Part shown: positions 22,016 to 30,512 of the stretch, one piece after another
Numbering within the stretch: the stretch's first letter is position 1
Layout: the number at the start of each line of letters is the position of its first letter
From: a virus
Length of the DNA: 38,364 nt
IMG/VR virus record: IMGVR_UViG_3300025120_000183
Location: 1-38,364 of that record
Direction: 5' to 3' (one strand)
The notes under the pieces: generated by a model
Database searches by the model: none
What the model was told of the DNA's origin: nothing
What the model saw: the letters and a program-made list of their open reading frames with translations, nothing else
Made by a program: the position numbers and the translations under genes

Positions 22016-22939
22016 TTAGTTTTGACTACATAGCAATGCTTGTGTTATAGGATGAAATCTAAAGTAAAAATTATTGCCTTTGTTTTTATCAACACAGAAC
22101 GCAATACTATACCAACTTTTTGCATTATTCAACCAAAGTTCACTTCTGTGATTTTTTAGCACCCAATCAATTTTTATGTAAGGATTTTTTAATTTACTAT
22201 GGTCCATTGTTATATTGTAGTTTACAGTCTCAATTGTTGATCTTAGGTTACTGTTAGTATAAAATGAATCAACAAGTTGAGAATCATTTGGTTTAAATTT
22301 TGATACTTTTGCTACTGGCAAGTTGATTCCATTACCAGGATAAAAATTATTTCTAAAGATTTCAACTGAGCTATGAACTGCATTTGTAAACCCTTCTGGT
22401 AATGCTACACCAGGTTCAAATTCTTTTTTGTACTCATAGTCAAATAAGGTTAGTCTTAAATCAATTTGTTCAGGATACCATGTTAAGTTTTTTGCACAGT
22501 TAAAGTTGTTTTCAATATGTTCTACAATTACTGCAAAATTTTCTGTGAAACAATCATTGGCAACTGTTTCTGTGGTAACAATGTCAATTGGCTCATGCTC
22601 CCAACATTGTGCATCAACACCTAGTATGTCAGCATTTATTATTGTAATAATATCCGACAGTCCTGCTTGTTCAATAAAATACTTGGCGGCTTTGTACTTT
22701 GCTTCATCGTATTCAAATGTATAAACTTTCTTTGCCCCTGCGTGTGCGGCCATAACACTTAGTAAGCCTGTGCCGGTACCAACATCTAAAACCACTTTAC
22801 CTTTGCATCGATCTACACGCCAGAAATCATTACGTGCTTGATCATTTATCATTAACAAATCAAAGCCCATTGAGTGACCTACCCAGTTAATGTCTTTTAA
22901 ATCCTTATAATGTTCTACTAGGTAATTATGTGTTCTCAT
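22016..22939 (-). CDS. PRMT-like SAM-dependent methyltransferase
   Basis: A 307-residue class I methyltransferase. Motif I is VVLDVGTGTGLLSVMAAHAG (49-68) followed by VYTFEYD (acidic ribose-binding residue), both close to protein arginine methyltransferases. TTETVANDCFTE (122-133) places two glutamates (124 and 133) as in the PRMT double-E loop that holds a guanidinium. The C-terminal part is beta-rich, as in the PRMT barrel. It could methylate an arginine or other guanidino group; the neighbouring amidinotransferase makes that attractive but unproven. Ribosome site AAGGAT before the ATG. Confidence 0.8.
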   Translation of the reverse strand: MRTHNYLVEHYKDLKDINWVGHSMGFDLLMINDQARNDFWRVDRCKGKVVLDVGTGTGLLSVMAAHAGAKKVYTFEYDEAKYKAAKYFIEQAGLSDIITIINADILGVDAQCWEHEPIDIVTTETVANDCFTENFAVIVEHIENNFNCAKNLTWYPEQIDLRLTLFDYEYKKEFEPGVALPEGFTNAVHSSVEIFRNNFYPGNGINLPVAKVSKFKPNDSQLVDSFYTNSNLRSTIETVNYNITMDHSKLKNPYIKIDWVLKNHRSELWLNNAKSWYSIAFCVDKNKGNNFYFRFHPITQALLCSQN

Positions 22940-22974
22940 TTTTTATCCTTTATCACTTTATTTTGTTCCTATGT

Positions 22975-23048
22975 TGGCAGAGGACCAAGGAGTCGAACCC
23001 TGGCTTAGTGGGTTGGAGCCACTCGTGCTACCATAACACTTGTCCTCT
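22975..23048 (-). tRNA. tRNA-Trp (CCA anticodon)
   Basis: A full cloverleaf: acceptor AGAGGAC/GTCCTCT, anticodon stem AGTGG/CCACT with loop CTCCAAC (anticodon CCA), T-arm CAGGG-TTCGACT-CCTTG, discriminator G, encoded CCA end. The D-arm is short (GTG/CAC). Trp agrees with a G discriminator. Confidence 0.9.
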
Positions 23049-23053
23049 ATTTT

Positions 23054-23129
<76 letters not shown>

Positions 23130-23134
23130 GTGTT

Positions 23135-23211
<77 letters not shown>

Positions 23212-23219
23212 GTTATTCT

Positions 23220-23303
23220 TTATACGTTTATTGCAACGTAAACTAATAATGCAAAAATTCCAACGTTAATTAACATATTAATATAATGCGGATTTGGTGC
23301 CAT
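23220..23303 (-). CDS. Tiny membrane protein, tandem paralogue 1 (27 aa)
   Basis: A 27-residue frame, MAPNPHYINMLINVGIFALL with tail VYVAINV, forming one hydrophobic span. AGGAG lies eight bases before the ATG, and a consensus promoter lies just upstream (23327-23354). It shares a pattern (Met, Pro, then YI, L-N, I-A, V-Y) with the 30-residue protein at 23351-23443, which supports both being real. The tRNA genes follow and are likely on the same transcript. Function unknown. Confidence 0.65.
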   Translation of the reverse strand: MAPNPHYINMLINVGIFALLVYVAINV

Positions 23304-23326
23304 TGTATTCTCCTAATAAAAATTAT

Positions 23327-23354
23327 ATTATAGCATCTTTTTAACATAAGTCAA
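23327..23354 (-). promoter_or_regulatory. Sigma70-like promoter for the tiny protein and tRNA cluster
   Basis: Minus strand: TTGACT (23354-23349), 16-bp spacer, TATAAT (23332-23327). The TGA stop of the 30-residue gene (23353-23351) lies inside the -35 hexamer. Confidence 0.8.
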
Positions 23355-23443
23355 CCAAAATATACATTATATAAAACACCTATTACTATTGCACATATCA
23401 CACAGTTTAACAAATGTAGGGCTATGTAATCACTAGGTTTCAT
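23351..23443 (-). CDS. Tiny membrane protein, tandem paralogue 2 (30 aa)
   Basis: A 30-residue frame, MKPSDYIALHLLNCVICAIV with tail IGVLYNVYFG, single hydrophobic span. The ATG at 23443 overlaps the end of the upstream 49-residue frame by 11 bases. The same frame is open to an ATG at 23524, but the shorter start is favoured because it mirrors the 27-residue neighbour and leaves the other frame free. Ribosome site weak. Confidence 0.55.
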   Translation of the reverse strand: MKPSDYIALHLLNCVICAIVIGVLYNVYFG

Positions 23444-23582
23444 CAGTTCTTTTCCGCCATTCGCCACTGCGTTTAAAAAACAATGCATTGAATAGACTAT
23501 AATGTATGCTATTGAAGTAGCCATACTTTGGTGCTTGTTGCTTATACCACCATAACCAATCTTTTAAGACATCGGAGGGCAT
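23433..23582 (-). CDS. Small basic aromatic protein (49 aa)
   Basis: A 49-residue frame, MPSDVLKDWLWWYKQQAPKY, with an aromatic middle and a basic end (FKRSGEWRKRTDET). AGGA precedes the ATG at a good distance, and the start overlaps the GNAT-like gene by 19 bases. It competes with a longer hydrophobic frame; the coupled starts favour this reading. Unknown function. Confidence 0.55.
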   Translation of the reverse strand: MPSDVLKDWLWWYKQQAPKYGYFNSIHYSLFNALFFKRSGEWRKRTDET

Positions 23583-23998
23583 AATTCGTATCCTTGTAGT
23601 TGTTGTTTATATATTTCATGTCCGCCTAAGTAAAGATATTCATAGCCTTGTGCTTTGTAATATGCACAAAGATATTCTAGACTTTTAATACCTAACTGCT
23701 TCCACGGCTTGTGATATGTCCATGCAAACTGTGCCGCCGCAACATTAGTAGTATTGTATTTAAACAGCAATGTAAATCCCGCAAGTTCTTCTGATTCAAA
23801 GTAACAGTGTAGATCACTTTGTGGATATGTATATTCCTCTATAAACAGTGGCATCACACTGTGAAAACGTTTGTGTAAACAATAAGTTCTATATACTTCC
23901 TGTAGTTTTTCAAAATTAAAATTACGTACTAGCCTAGCATCAATGAACGGAATTTGTGGCTTATAGTAAGTATGCTTTAGTATAATTCTACTATACAT
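23564..23998 (-). CDS. GNAT-like acyltransferase
   Basis: A 144-residue protein whose C-terminal half resembles GNAT-type or arginyl-transferase-like folds: LAGFTLLFKY (strand 4), an amphipathic KQLGIKSLEYLCAYYKAQGY helix, LYLGGHEIYKQQLQGYE as strand and last helix. The acyl-CoA R/QxxGxG loop is not clear. The start at 23998 overlaps the amidinotransferase stop by eight bases. It probably acts on the same substrate as its neighbours, but this is inference. Confidence 0.6.
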   Translation of the reverse strand: MYSRIILKHTYYKPQIPFIDARLVRNFNFEKLQEVYRTYCLHKRFHSVMPLFIEEYTYPQSDLHCYFESEELAGFTLLFKYNTTNVAAAQFAWTYHKPWKQLGIKSLEYLCAYYKAQGYEYLYLGGHEIYKQQLQGYELCPPMS

Positions 23999-25049
23999 TT
24001 TTTTGCAACGAGCCGTTACGTTTAAGATCATTTGTTACACAATGGATACCGGCATCCCAAAAGTATTTGTGTCTAAATGGGGAGATGTGTGCAGTGATAT
24101 TATAACGTGTTAGTGCATCAACTGCCTGTTTGTTGTATTCAGCCAGTACTACGTTGGTAGGATTAATAATTAAAATATTAACTCCAAACACTGTTTCGCT
24201 AACTTCTCCTATCCACTCGTCCATATATGTATCGACAGTTTCAGTTATAAGAGGATTTTTATCAAATCCTGGTATGTACCATTTTCCTGCGTTTAGTTTC
24301 ATACTTGCTTGAAACATTTTATGTGCGGCATAATGGCTTTCAGGCAGATGTACAACCTCCCAATTTGGAAAGTTTTGTTTGTAATCTTCGTTAGCAATGC
24401 TTATTATTAAGCCTGGTGCCACTGGACAATATACTGCATCTCCATGACCTTGTGCATCCACAATGTGATTTATTGTGTTTGGAAACAGTTTATCAACTTG
24501 TTCTTGTATTGCGGTCCAGTCGTCGTAGACTGTTTGTGTTGCAAAAAATAAATCTTCTCCAAGTCTACTTACAAAACAACCGCTTATGTAACTACAATCA
24601 GTAGGGATAACATTGCACCTTCGAAAGATGTCTTTATAAAATTCCAGTTTTCTAACATGTTTTAACTGGTCGTGAGCTTGGAATTGTGCCCAGCTTTTAG
24701 TTTTTTGTTTTTTAAAAGCATTATGAGCGTGATTTGCATTGGGCGTAACTGGTACCCATAGTTCATCATGTATTTGTATAAAATAATCTCTTGGAGTAAC
24801 CGGTGGAGGTACCCATACACCATCAACTAAACAATCGTCAAATGTATCTGGGATAGTAGGTCGTACTACTTCGACATCAAAACTTTTTAGCAGTGCTATA
24901 AGTTTTTCAAAGTCCTCTTCAGTTTCTTTAGCAACCTGTTCAAATTTCTTACGTGTGTTCGCATCTTTAATCCAAGAATAAAATTCTGGCGGATATGCTT
25001 TGCCGACAACACAAAGTTCTAGCGGATCCCAATGTTGATAAACTGTCAT
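23991..25049 (-). CDS. Amidinotransferase family protein
   Basis: A 352-residue protein of the glycine/inosamine amidinotransferase fold. Visible active-site parts are RDYF (87-90), GHGDAVYCPVAPGLI (201-215, catalytic His202 and Asp204) and GIHCVTNDL (334-342) with the nucleophile Cys337, in the family's order. Such enzymes move the amidino group of arginine to an amine through a Cys-amidino intermediate. The start overlaps the radical SAM stop by four bases. The acceptor amine is unknown; an amino-sugar or polyamine are possibilities. Confidence 0.88.
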   Translation of the reverse strand: MTVYQHWDPLELCVVGKAYPPEFYSWIKDANTRKKFEQVAKETEEDFEKLIALLKSFDVEVVRPTIPDTFDDCLVDGVWVPPPVTPRDYFIQIHDELWVPVTPNANHAHNAFKKQKTKSWAQFQAHDQLKHVRKLEFYKDIFRRCNVIPTDCSYISGCFVSRLGEDLFFATQTVYDDWTAIQEQVDKLFPNTINHIVDAQGHGDAVYCPVAPGLIISIANEDYKQNFPNWEVVHLPESHYAAHKMFQASMKLNAGKWYIPGFDKNPLITETVDTYMDEWIGEVSETVFGVNILIINPTNVVLAEYNKQAVDALTRYNITAHISPFRHKYFWDAGIHCVTNDLKRNGSLQKNV

Positions 25050-25882
25050 CTAAATTCTACTGTGTCTGTGTGGTTAACTATACTAGCAGTATCTATGGCA
25101 GTTGGACACTGTGTACACATTTTATGAGGCTTACCAAAGTTTTTACTAAATGCATAAAGTTCGCTTATATCAGCGTCAACACTAAGTCCTGTATTTAGAT
25201 ATGATTTCCAAAGCTCGCTATTTGGACTGCCATGTTCTGCCCATACATCGTTTAGTAGTGCAGCCTGCGAACATTTATATAATTTGTCTTCTAACAGCAT
25301 TGGACAGGTTGTTTGATGACAGTTGTCAAATGCTAGTACAGGATCACTATTCCATGGCTTCATAGTTTCATATGTGCCTTGGAAAGTACGTGTAAACCAT
25401 TTTGGTTTGTTGACTTGAAATCGCATACCGTTTGCTAACTTATGCCGATTTATTCCGTATTCGGTGACTGGTTCCCAATTATAACTTCTTTGTACCCTGG
25501 CAATTGCATTTTGTATTTTATCACTTGGTAGATGCACTGTAATTTTTAATATGCAATTACCTATGTCATTGAGTAATTCAACAATACGCCAATGCTTTTC
25601 TAATAATAGGCCGTTTGTAACAAAACGTATTTGTGCATCTGGTAATAAGTCTCTTACTGCTACAATCCAATCATACATTTGAGGATTCATAAGTGGTTCT
25701 CCGCCCATAGCACCCCATGCTTGTATTTCCATGCGTTCGCTCCATGGACGTAGCCATTCCATACCTTGTTTCACTGTAACATAGCCTGTACGTCTCAGGT
25801 CACTGAATGTACTACACCCTACGCATTTTAAATTGCAAGGGTACACTAGCATACTTTCCACATATGGTAAGATTGGTTTCAT
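25046..25882 (-). CDS. Radical SAM protein with extra cysteine cluster
   Basis: A 278-residue radical SAM protein with CNLKCVGC (C16, C20, C23) and MGGEPLMNP near residue 59. The C-terminus has CHQTTCP, YKCSQA and MCTQCP motifs, suggesting a twitch/SPASM-type auxiliary iron-sulfur cluster. SPASM-type enzymes modify peptides or small molecules; no precursor peptide is obvious except the tiny proteins downstream. Coupled to the amidinotransferase by ATGA. Confidence 0.85.
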   Translation of the reverse strand: MKPILPYVESMLVYPCNLKCVGCSTFSDLRRTGYVTVKQGMEWLRPWSERMEIQAWGAMGGEPLMNPQMYDWIVAVRDLLPDAQIRFVTNGLLLEKHWRIVELLNDIGNCILKITVHLPSDKIQNAIARVQRSYNWEPVTEYGINRHKLANGMRFQVNKPKWFTRTFQGTYETMKPWNSDPVLAFDNCHQTTCPMLLEDKLYKCSQAALLNDVWAEHGSPNSELWKSYLNTGLSVDADISELYAFSKNFGKPHKMCTQCPTAIDTASIVNHTDTVEFR

Positions 25883-25893
25883 TATCGTACTTA

Positions 25894-26853
25894 TTAACGC
25901 CCAAGGACCCTATCAAAACTCTGTTGATCAGTCCATATAGTACTTGCTCTAGGATTGTCTTTACGTACTCGATTACATATTTTTAAAAAAGGATTGGTTT
26001 CTAAAAGTTTTATATTATTTTTAAACCGTTTTTGATTATGTCTTATAAATCTACTTACGTACTTAAAATCTTGTAATAAGCCCAGGTTCTTTTCAATTGC
26101 AAAGTAAGCTCTGTCCCAAGGGTCATCATATGCTTCATAACTATGGTCTACTATGTCATCAAAAATATCAAAACCCATTTCACGTAATGTATCAGCTAGG
26201 CGCCAGCCTCCAACCCAAATTGGAAGTGTGCCTGCATAAATTGACATAAGTGTTTTTTCAGTGTGCATGGTTTCTCGTTCTAAAAAACTTGGCTCGGTGA
26301 TTAAACTTATACAACTTGGTTCAAAGATGTTTTTTTGTAGCAGATGTGTGTAGGTTTGTGCATTGTTTATATCACCCTGTTGTATGCCACGGTCTAGTTG
26401 TCTTTTTATACCAAATGTGTATGTAGTAGGCATTAAACTACTATATGGATTGCTCTTCCAAGGCAGTGTATATGTAAAATCTTTTAAGCAAAATTTTTCT
26501 ATTAATACTAACAATAACTGTCTACTCAATCGAGGTTTATTAATCATGAAATTAAATGTGTGCGTCTTTTCTCTTAGGTTTGGCGTAATACCTTGATTGA
26601 TATAATCTTGTGTTTCACGTGCAACATAACCTGGTAAACATATATGCGGATAAACATTTAATATATCATCATGGTGCATTTGGTCAAACACCAGCAGATG
26701 TGTTTGAGGATCAACAGAGCTATTCTCCAACAAAGTTTTTACATGCCATTGTTTTGTGTCTTCTTGAAAATGATGATCATTGATATAGATTACTTCTGAT
26801 TTATCTAGTATTTCATTGTTGTATCTGTATGTTGGTCCAAACACTTCAATCAT
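25894..26853 (-). CDS. Glycosyltransferase-like protein, family copy 1
   Basis: A 319-residue protein whose C-terminal third carries TEKTLMSIYAGTLPIWVGG, then GFDIFDDIVDHSYEAYDDPW and a basic end. The EK-x-aliphatic...P...G block resembles fucosyltransferase-like GT-B (GT10) donor sites. The pattern recurs in four other genes here. The start at 26853 overlaps the upstream stop (ATGA). Likely adds sugar to phage or host glycans; the donor is unknown. Confidence 0.65.
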   Translation of the reverse strand: MIEVFGPTYRYNNEILDKSEVIYINDHHFQEDTKQWHVKTLLENSSVDPQTHLLVFDQMHHDDILNVYPHICLPGYVARETQDYINQGITPNLREKTHTFNFMINKPRLSRQLLLVLIEKFCLKDFTYTLPWKSNPYSSLMPTTYTFGIKRQLDRGIQQGDINNAQTYTHLLQKNIFEPSCISLITEPSFLERETMHTEKTLMSIYAGTLPIWVGGWRLADTLREMGFDIFDDIVDHSYEAYDDPWDRAYFAIEKNLGLLQDFKYVSRFIRHNQKRFKNNIKLLETNPFLKICNRVRKDNPRASTIWTDQQSFDRVLGR

Positions 26854-27725
26854 AGTGACCAATCCATTCCTGGAGTAGATATGTAAAGTTTTATGCCATC
26901 AAGTGTTATTGACCAGTCACGTGCAAACTGGTACAGCAATGTTTGATTGTGTGTTGCTGCCTGCTCAAATCGCTCGTAATCCCTACGTGTGTACTGTTTA
27001 TCAATAAAAGTTTCTAATTGTTTTATTATAATATCCATTCTCTGCCAATGGTTTGTGATAGTATCATATTCATGGTTCACATAGTCTGCTAAGACATCAA
27101 AGCCGTGTGTTTTCAATAATTGTATACTCAACGGAGAACAATATAATAACCAAGGACGTGGCAATTGCAAGGCCCTGAATATTTTTTCACTGAACACAAT
27201 ATTCGTGTCTAATGTATATGTTTCTAAAACTAAACTTATATTACTATCAATTATACACTGTTCAAGTGTTCCATGCGAATTTACTGTATCGTAGATGTTA
27301 TTTTCAAAATAACTTACTAATCCGCATTCTAATATCTTTTGTCTTTTTAATATATCAAATACTCTATCTCTTTCTGGACGTATACGTCCCATAAAGCAGT
27401 TATATCCATAGGTTGCAGGGCGATCGATATACTGTGGATCAAATCTCCACTGGCTCCAAAATTCTGGTAGTATACTATGAACTACGCCGTCGATTGGTAC
27501 TGTACTGTGGTTATCAGTAACGGTTATATCAGTATAGTTTACAGTATCTACAATACGACAACTAAGTTTGGTATCACCTTTCACAAATTCGTATGGATAA
27601 CCATAGTTTTCTTCGTTCTGTGTAACTACAGAATATCCACAGGATAGGATATGTTCTGTGAGTTCTTTTACAGTTTGTTTTTCTCTTTCAGCAGAGATCC
27701 AAATTCCATCGGTATGCGTTTTCAT
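26850..27725 (-). CDS. Glycosyltransferase-like protein, family copy 2
   Basis: A 291-residue, more diverged member: SEKIFRALQLPRPWLLYCSP and GFDVLADYVNHEYDTITNHW in the C-terminal third follow the family pattern, and the N-terminal half differs. It is the first gene of its minus-strand unit and faces the plus-strand gene at 27740 across only 14 bases, so the promoters must lie inside the coding sequences. No promoter is clear. Confidence 0.62.
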   Translation of the reverse strand: MKTHTDGIWISAEREKQTVKELTEHILSCGYSVVTQNEENYGYPYEFVKGDTKLSCRIVDTVNYTDITVTDNHSTVPIDGVVHSILPEFWSQWRFDPQYIDRPATYGYNCFMGRIRPERDRVFDILKRQKILECGLVSYFENNIYDTVNSHGTLEQCIIDSNISLVLETYTLDTNIVFSEKIFRALQLPRPWLLYCSPLSIQLLKTHGFDVLADYVNHEYDTITNHWQRMDIIIKQLETFIDKQYTRRDYERFEQAATHNQTLLYQFARDWSITLDGIKLYISTPGMDWSL

Positions 27726-27739
27726 TGCTAATTAGTTAT

Positions 27740-28426
27740 ATGGAATATTGGCAGTACCCAAAAATTCAATGTACACATACAGTGTTGCCTCATGGTCCAG
27801 ATACGGATCCTATAGTGGCCAGCGAACACAATGGCGAACATGTTTTGTTTTATGATCCTGGTGTACACAAAGCCAGAATATGTTACAATAGAACAATCCA
27901 GGAGCAATGTGATTGGTTAAACAATAGTGACATATGGCAAGATACTTTTAGGATTGCAACAGTAGTAAAATTAAATATGTATGTAGAAGACATTAAACGC
28001 CAAGGAGTAGTTAAGCCAATGTTGTTATACTATGATGGCAATGAAAAGTTTGGATTACACACTGGTGAGAATCGTATGAGAGCAAGTGAAATCATGCCTG
28101 AACTCGATCAATTTGAAAGTTTTATTACAACACATAGAAAGTATGCAGACCAGTTTGATCACTTGCCATACATTGAAAATTTTGAGCAATTTACAGAAAT
28201 ATGTCGCTCACCAATTGGTTGCGAGTATCAGTTTACATTAACTGATAAGGATGCACCTTACGGCATGTATTGGTATGAGTACAATAGCGAAAGAACTAGA
28301 GCAGTTACTCCGGGATACGATTGGTGTGAGAATGTCATGCGAGAATATCTACATCAGAATAATATTACTTTTACACCAGAATGGTTTAATAAGCCAGTAG
28401 ATTGGAAACTATATGAAAGCAATTGA
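27740..28426 (+). CDS. ParB/sulfiredoxin-fold-like protein
   Basis: A 228-residue protein. The segment DIKRQGVVKPMLLYYDGN (95-112) and then GLHTGENRMRASEIMP (115-130) reads like the ParB-nuclease/sulfiredoxin core (G-x-x-x-P-hydrophobic run, then G-x-x-R-x-x-A). No DNA-binding helix-turn-helix partner is visible, so it is not a partition protein by itself. ATG at 27740 is preferred over a TTG at 27725. Ends by overlapping the oxygenase gene by 14 bases. Confidence 0.6.
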   Translation: MEYWQYPKIQCTHTVLPHGPDTDPIVASEHNGEHVLFYDPGVHKARICYNRTIQEQCDWLNNSDIWQDTFRIATVVKLNMYVEDIKRQGVVKPMLLYYDGNEKFGLHTGENRMRASEIMPELDQFESFITTHRKYADQFDHLPYIENFEQFTEICRSPIGCEYQFTLTDKDAPYGMYWYEYNSERTRAVTPGYDWCENVMREYLHQNNITFTPEWFNKPVDWKLYESN

Positions 28427-28946
28427 AGTAAATATTCCTTGGAAACACTGGATAGTAGACGACTTTGTTGACCGTGACACTTTAGCGGAAGTTAAATCAG
28501 TTGAACATATTGTTGAACAAGCAAAGCCGGGTAAACGTGTAGATAGTGTGCGTCTTTTTATCACTGACGAACATGAAAAGCAGTATCCTAATTTGCATCA
28601 TTTGTATCGTAGTTTACATAATGGAGCATATAAAACTTTTTTTGAATACTATACTGGTATAGATTATACTAATATGTTTCCAAGAGTTGAAGTAATAAGC
28701 GACATAGGCGACTTTTGGCTGGAACCTCATTATGATCGTTCGGCAAAACGTTTAAGTGCATTGCTATATACTGATCATACACAGTTGTATCCGGGAACTG
28801 GATTAGGTGATGGAACTAGAGTAGAAAGTAAAGATAACAGATGTTTCTTTTTTGTAGCAGGAGATCACAGCTTACATGATTATCCAATGGTACATTTTCC
28901 AACAGTACGACGTTGCTTACAAATCAATTATTGGACTTATGAGTAA
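28413..28946 (+). CDS. 2-oxoglutarate/Fe(II)-dependent oxygenase-like protein
   Basis: A 177-residue protein with the double-stranded beta-helix pattern: iron ligands H106 and D108 in EPHYDRSAKRL, a distal His at 152 or 155 in AGDHSLHDYP, and R166/R167 in VRRCLQINYW for 2-oxoglutarate. Length suits small phage 2OG-Fe(II) oxygenases of the prolyl-hydroxylase type. The substrate is unknown; context suggests surface or glycan modification. The end abuts the convergent minus-strand gene. Confidence 0.8.
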   Translation: MKAIEVNIPWKHWIVDDFVDRDTLAEVKSVEHIVEQAKPGKRVDSVRLFITDEHEKQYPNLHHLYRSLHNGAYKTFFEYYTGIDYTNMFPRVEVISDIGDFWLEPHYDRSAKRLSALLYTDHTQLYPGTGLGDGTRVESKDNRCFFFVAGDHSLHDYPMVHFPTVRRCLQINYWTYE

Positions 28947-29180
28947 TTAGATTGCACGTCTTTTAATTTTAAGACGTTGTATTTCTGCTGGAGTTGCACA
29001 CATAAAACTTATACCAACGTTAGTTGGTTCAAGAATCTGAATGTCATTTATAATAGCAGGAGTATGCTTTATATATTGTTTACAAGCAGATTCGGTAGTA
29101 AAACCTTCTAACATTTGCTTGACTTCTAATCTTTCAGTATTCGCAAAAGATACAACTGCTATTATAAACCATTCAATCAT
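28947..29180 (-). CDS. Small protein with N-terminal hydrophobic segment
   Basis: A 77-residue protein with a short hydrophobic start (MIEWFIIAVVSFA), then a soluble part with two cysteines. Possibly exported. Coupled to the upstream gene by TAATG, and its stop abuts the convergent oxygenase gene. Unknown function. Confidence 0.65.
   Translation of the reverse strand: MIEWFIIAVVSFANTERLEVKQMLEGFTTESACKQYIKHTPAIINDIQILEPTNVGISFMCATPAEIQRLKIKRRAI
28956..28977. terminator. Hairpin at convergent gene ends, possible bidirectional terminator
   Basis: ACGTCTT (28956-28962) and AAGACGT (28971-28977) are perfect arms with an 8-base loop, within the last codons of the minus gene and just after the plus gene. 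No long T-run follows on either strand, so terminator function is weakly supported. Confidence 0.35.
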
Positions 29181-29371
29181 TATTTCTCTAACTTATAACA
29201 CACTCTTTTGCCTTTTACACTATCAATGGTAATTGCAGGCAAGCCGTCGGTTACAACTCTACACTCTTTTAGCTCTGACCACTTATAGCCTTTTGCTTTC
29301 TGAGCTTCAACTGTATCAAAAAATTCACTGTTTCCAACTGAAAACAGTAGTGCTAATATTATTAATGCCAT
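29180..29371 (-). CDS. Small secreted-type protein
   Basis: A 63-residue protein with a short hydrophobic start (MALIILALLFSVG) and two cysteines, beta-rich after that. Led by a strong promoter and leader box. Possibly exported; unknown function. Confidence 0.65.
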   Translation of the reverse strand: MALIILALLFSVGNSEFFDTVEAQKAKGYKWSELKECRVVTDGLPAITIDSVKGKRVCYKLEK

Positions 29372-29384
29372 AGTTTTTTCCTTT

Positions 29385-29433
29385 TTTCTAACTAATAATT
29401 ACTTATTATAACAGGTAAAAAGCAGTTTGTCAA
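29385..29433 (-). promoter_or_regulatory. Sigma70-like promoter with AGTTAGAAA box
   Basis: Minus strand: TTGACA (29433-29428), 17-bp spacer, TATAAT (29410-29405), AGTTAGAAA (29393-29385). The TGA stop of the upstream glycosyltransferase-like gene (29432-29430) lies inside the -35. Confidence 0.85.
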
Positions 29434-30512
29434 CTTATTTGTTTTAATAATATATTCCCAAACTCTTGACTATGAAACCGTTGTTTATTAAGTCTTAGGC
29501 GTGTATGGAAACTATGATGGGCAGTCATTATTGCGTCAATATCTTGCATTAGCATATTCACATGCTCAACTATTTTATACACACGATCTTTAGGATTTAG
29601 AATCCTGTCCCATTGTTTCCATGGGATATAGTCAGAAAACATATCTATGCCCAAGTCCTCAAGCCATTGGCTTGCTCCCGGATTGCTTATTAATATAGGT
29701 ATTTGGTAAGCCATTATGGCTTTGCAAGTTTTTTCAGTTAACACTATACCAGTATCAGCAACGACACTTGTTTCTGTTATTAAATTTATTGCACAGTTTT
29801 CATACGCAGGTATGTTTACACTACTAGCGCCTAGTTCATACATTACAATTATATCTTTGTTTATTTCTTCCTTAAGGAATATTGGTGTTATAATTGAACT
29901 TATTGTGTTAATTTCTGAGTCTGTGAAATAGTTTTTTATAAATGGTTTTTCCATCCGCTTATTCAATGGTAAAATAAAACTGTAATCAATATCGTTAAAC
30001 CATGACTTATTATGTAGCAAATACAAAAGATAAATTCTATGCCATTCCATATTACGATTTAAACACATGAGCGGTCGAGTCTTTACTAAACTGGTATCGT
30101 AAACAGTATTTTGAAATTGATAGTATTTGTGTATATTTTTTTGACTCAGATGCCACAAATTTATGCCAACAAATTTAATATTTTTATTAGTGTTGTAATA
30201 GTATGTCCAATCATCTGTAATTATAATTGTTTTACAGATAGATGCTAGAGAGTTTAACATCTGCAATGAACTTGGACCATATCCTCCTTGTGTATCCTCA
30301 AGGTTACATGGATCACCGCATCTATCAATCACAACTAATTCTATCTTAAACTTAGAAATATATAGTTTAATTTTTTCAAGTAACATTAGCCAACTTTGAT
30401 TAGAGTTACCGTCGAGCTCAATAAAAGTTAAATGCAAAAAATCTTCTGCATAATTTTCTTCTATTAACTGGCCATTAGCATTAACATTCAGTTCATTTAA
30501 TGTATGAATCAA
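29430..30512 (-). CDS. Glycosyltransferase-like protein, family copy 3 (TTG start)
   Basis: A 360-residue member with TEKTCKAIMAYQIPILISNPG and a GIDMFSDYIPWKQWD block, then a basic C-terminus. The start is TTG at 30512, overlapping the upstream TGA as TTGA; no earlier ATG is in frame and the next is far inside, so reinitiation from the upstream gene is likely. Function as for the other copies: probable sugar transfer, donor and acceptor unknown. Confidence 0.62.
   Translation of the reverse strand: MIHTLNELNVNANGQLIEENYAEDFLHLTFIELDGNSNQSWLMLLEKIKLYISKFKIELVVIDRCGDPCNLEDTQGGYGPSSLQMLNSLASICKTIIITDDWTYYYNTNKNIKFVGINLWHLSQKNIHKYYQFQNTVYDTSLVKTRPLMCLNRNMEWHRIYLLYLLHNKSWFNDIDYSFILPLNKRMEKPFIKNYFTDSEINTISSIITPIFLKEEINKDIIVMYELGASSVNIPAYENCAINLITETSVVADTGIVLTEKTCKAIMAYQIPILISNPGASQWLEDLGIDMFSDYIPWKQWDRILNPKDRVYKIVEHVNMLMQDIDAIMTAHHSFHTRLRLNKQRFHSQEFGNILLKQIS

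Noticed and set aside
23351-23524. A 57-residue two-span membrane protein starting at 23524
   Set aside because: Possible, but it overlaps the 49-residue frame almost entirely, while the shorter 30-residue start matches the tandem paralogue at 23220-23303.
27740-28426. ParB partition protein
   Set aside because: Only the nuclease/sulfiredoxin-like core is recognisable; there is no helix-turn-helix, no ParA and no parS-like repeats.
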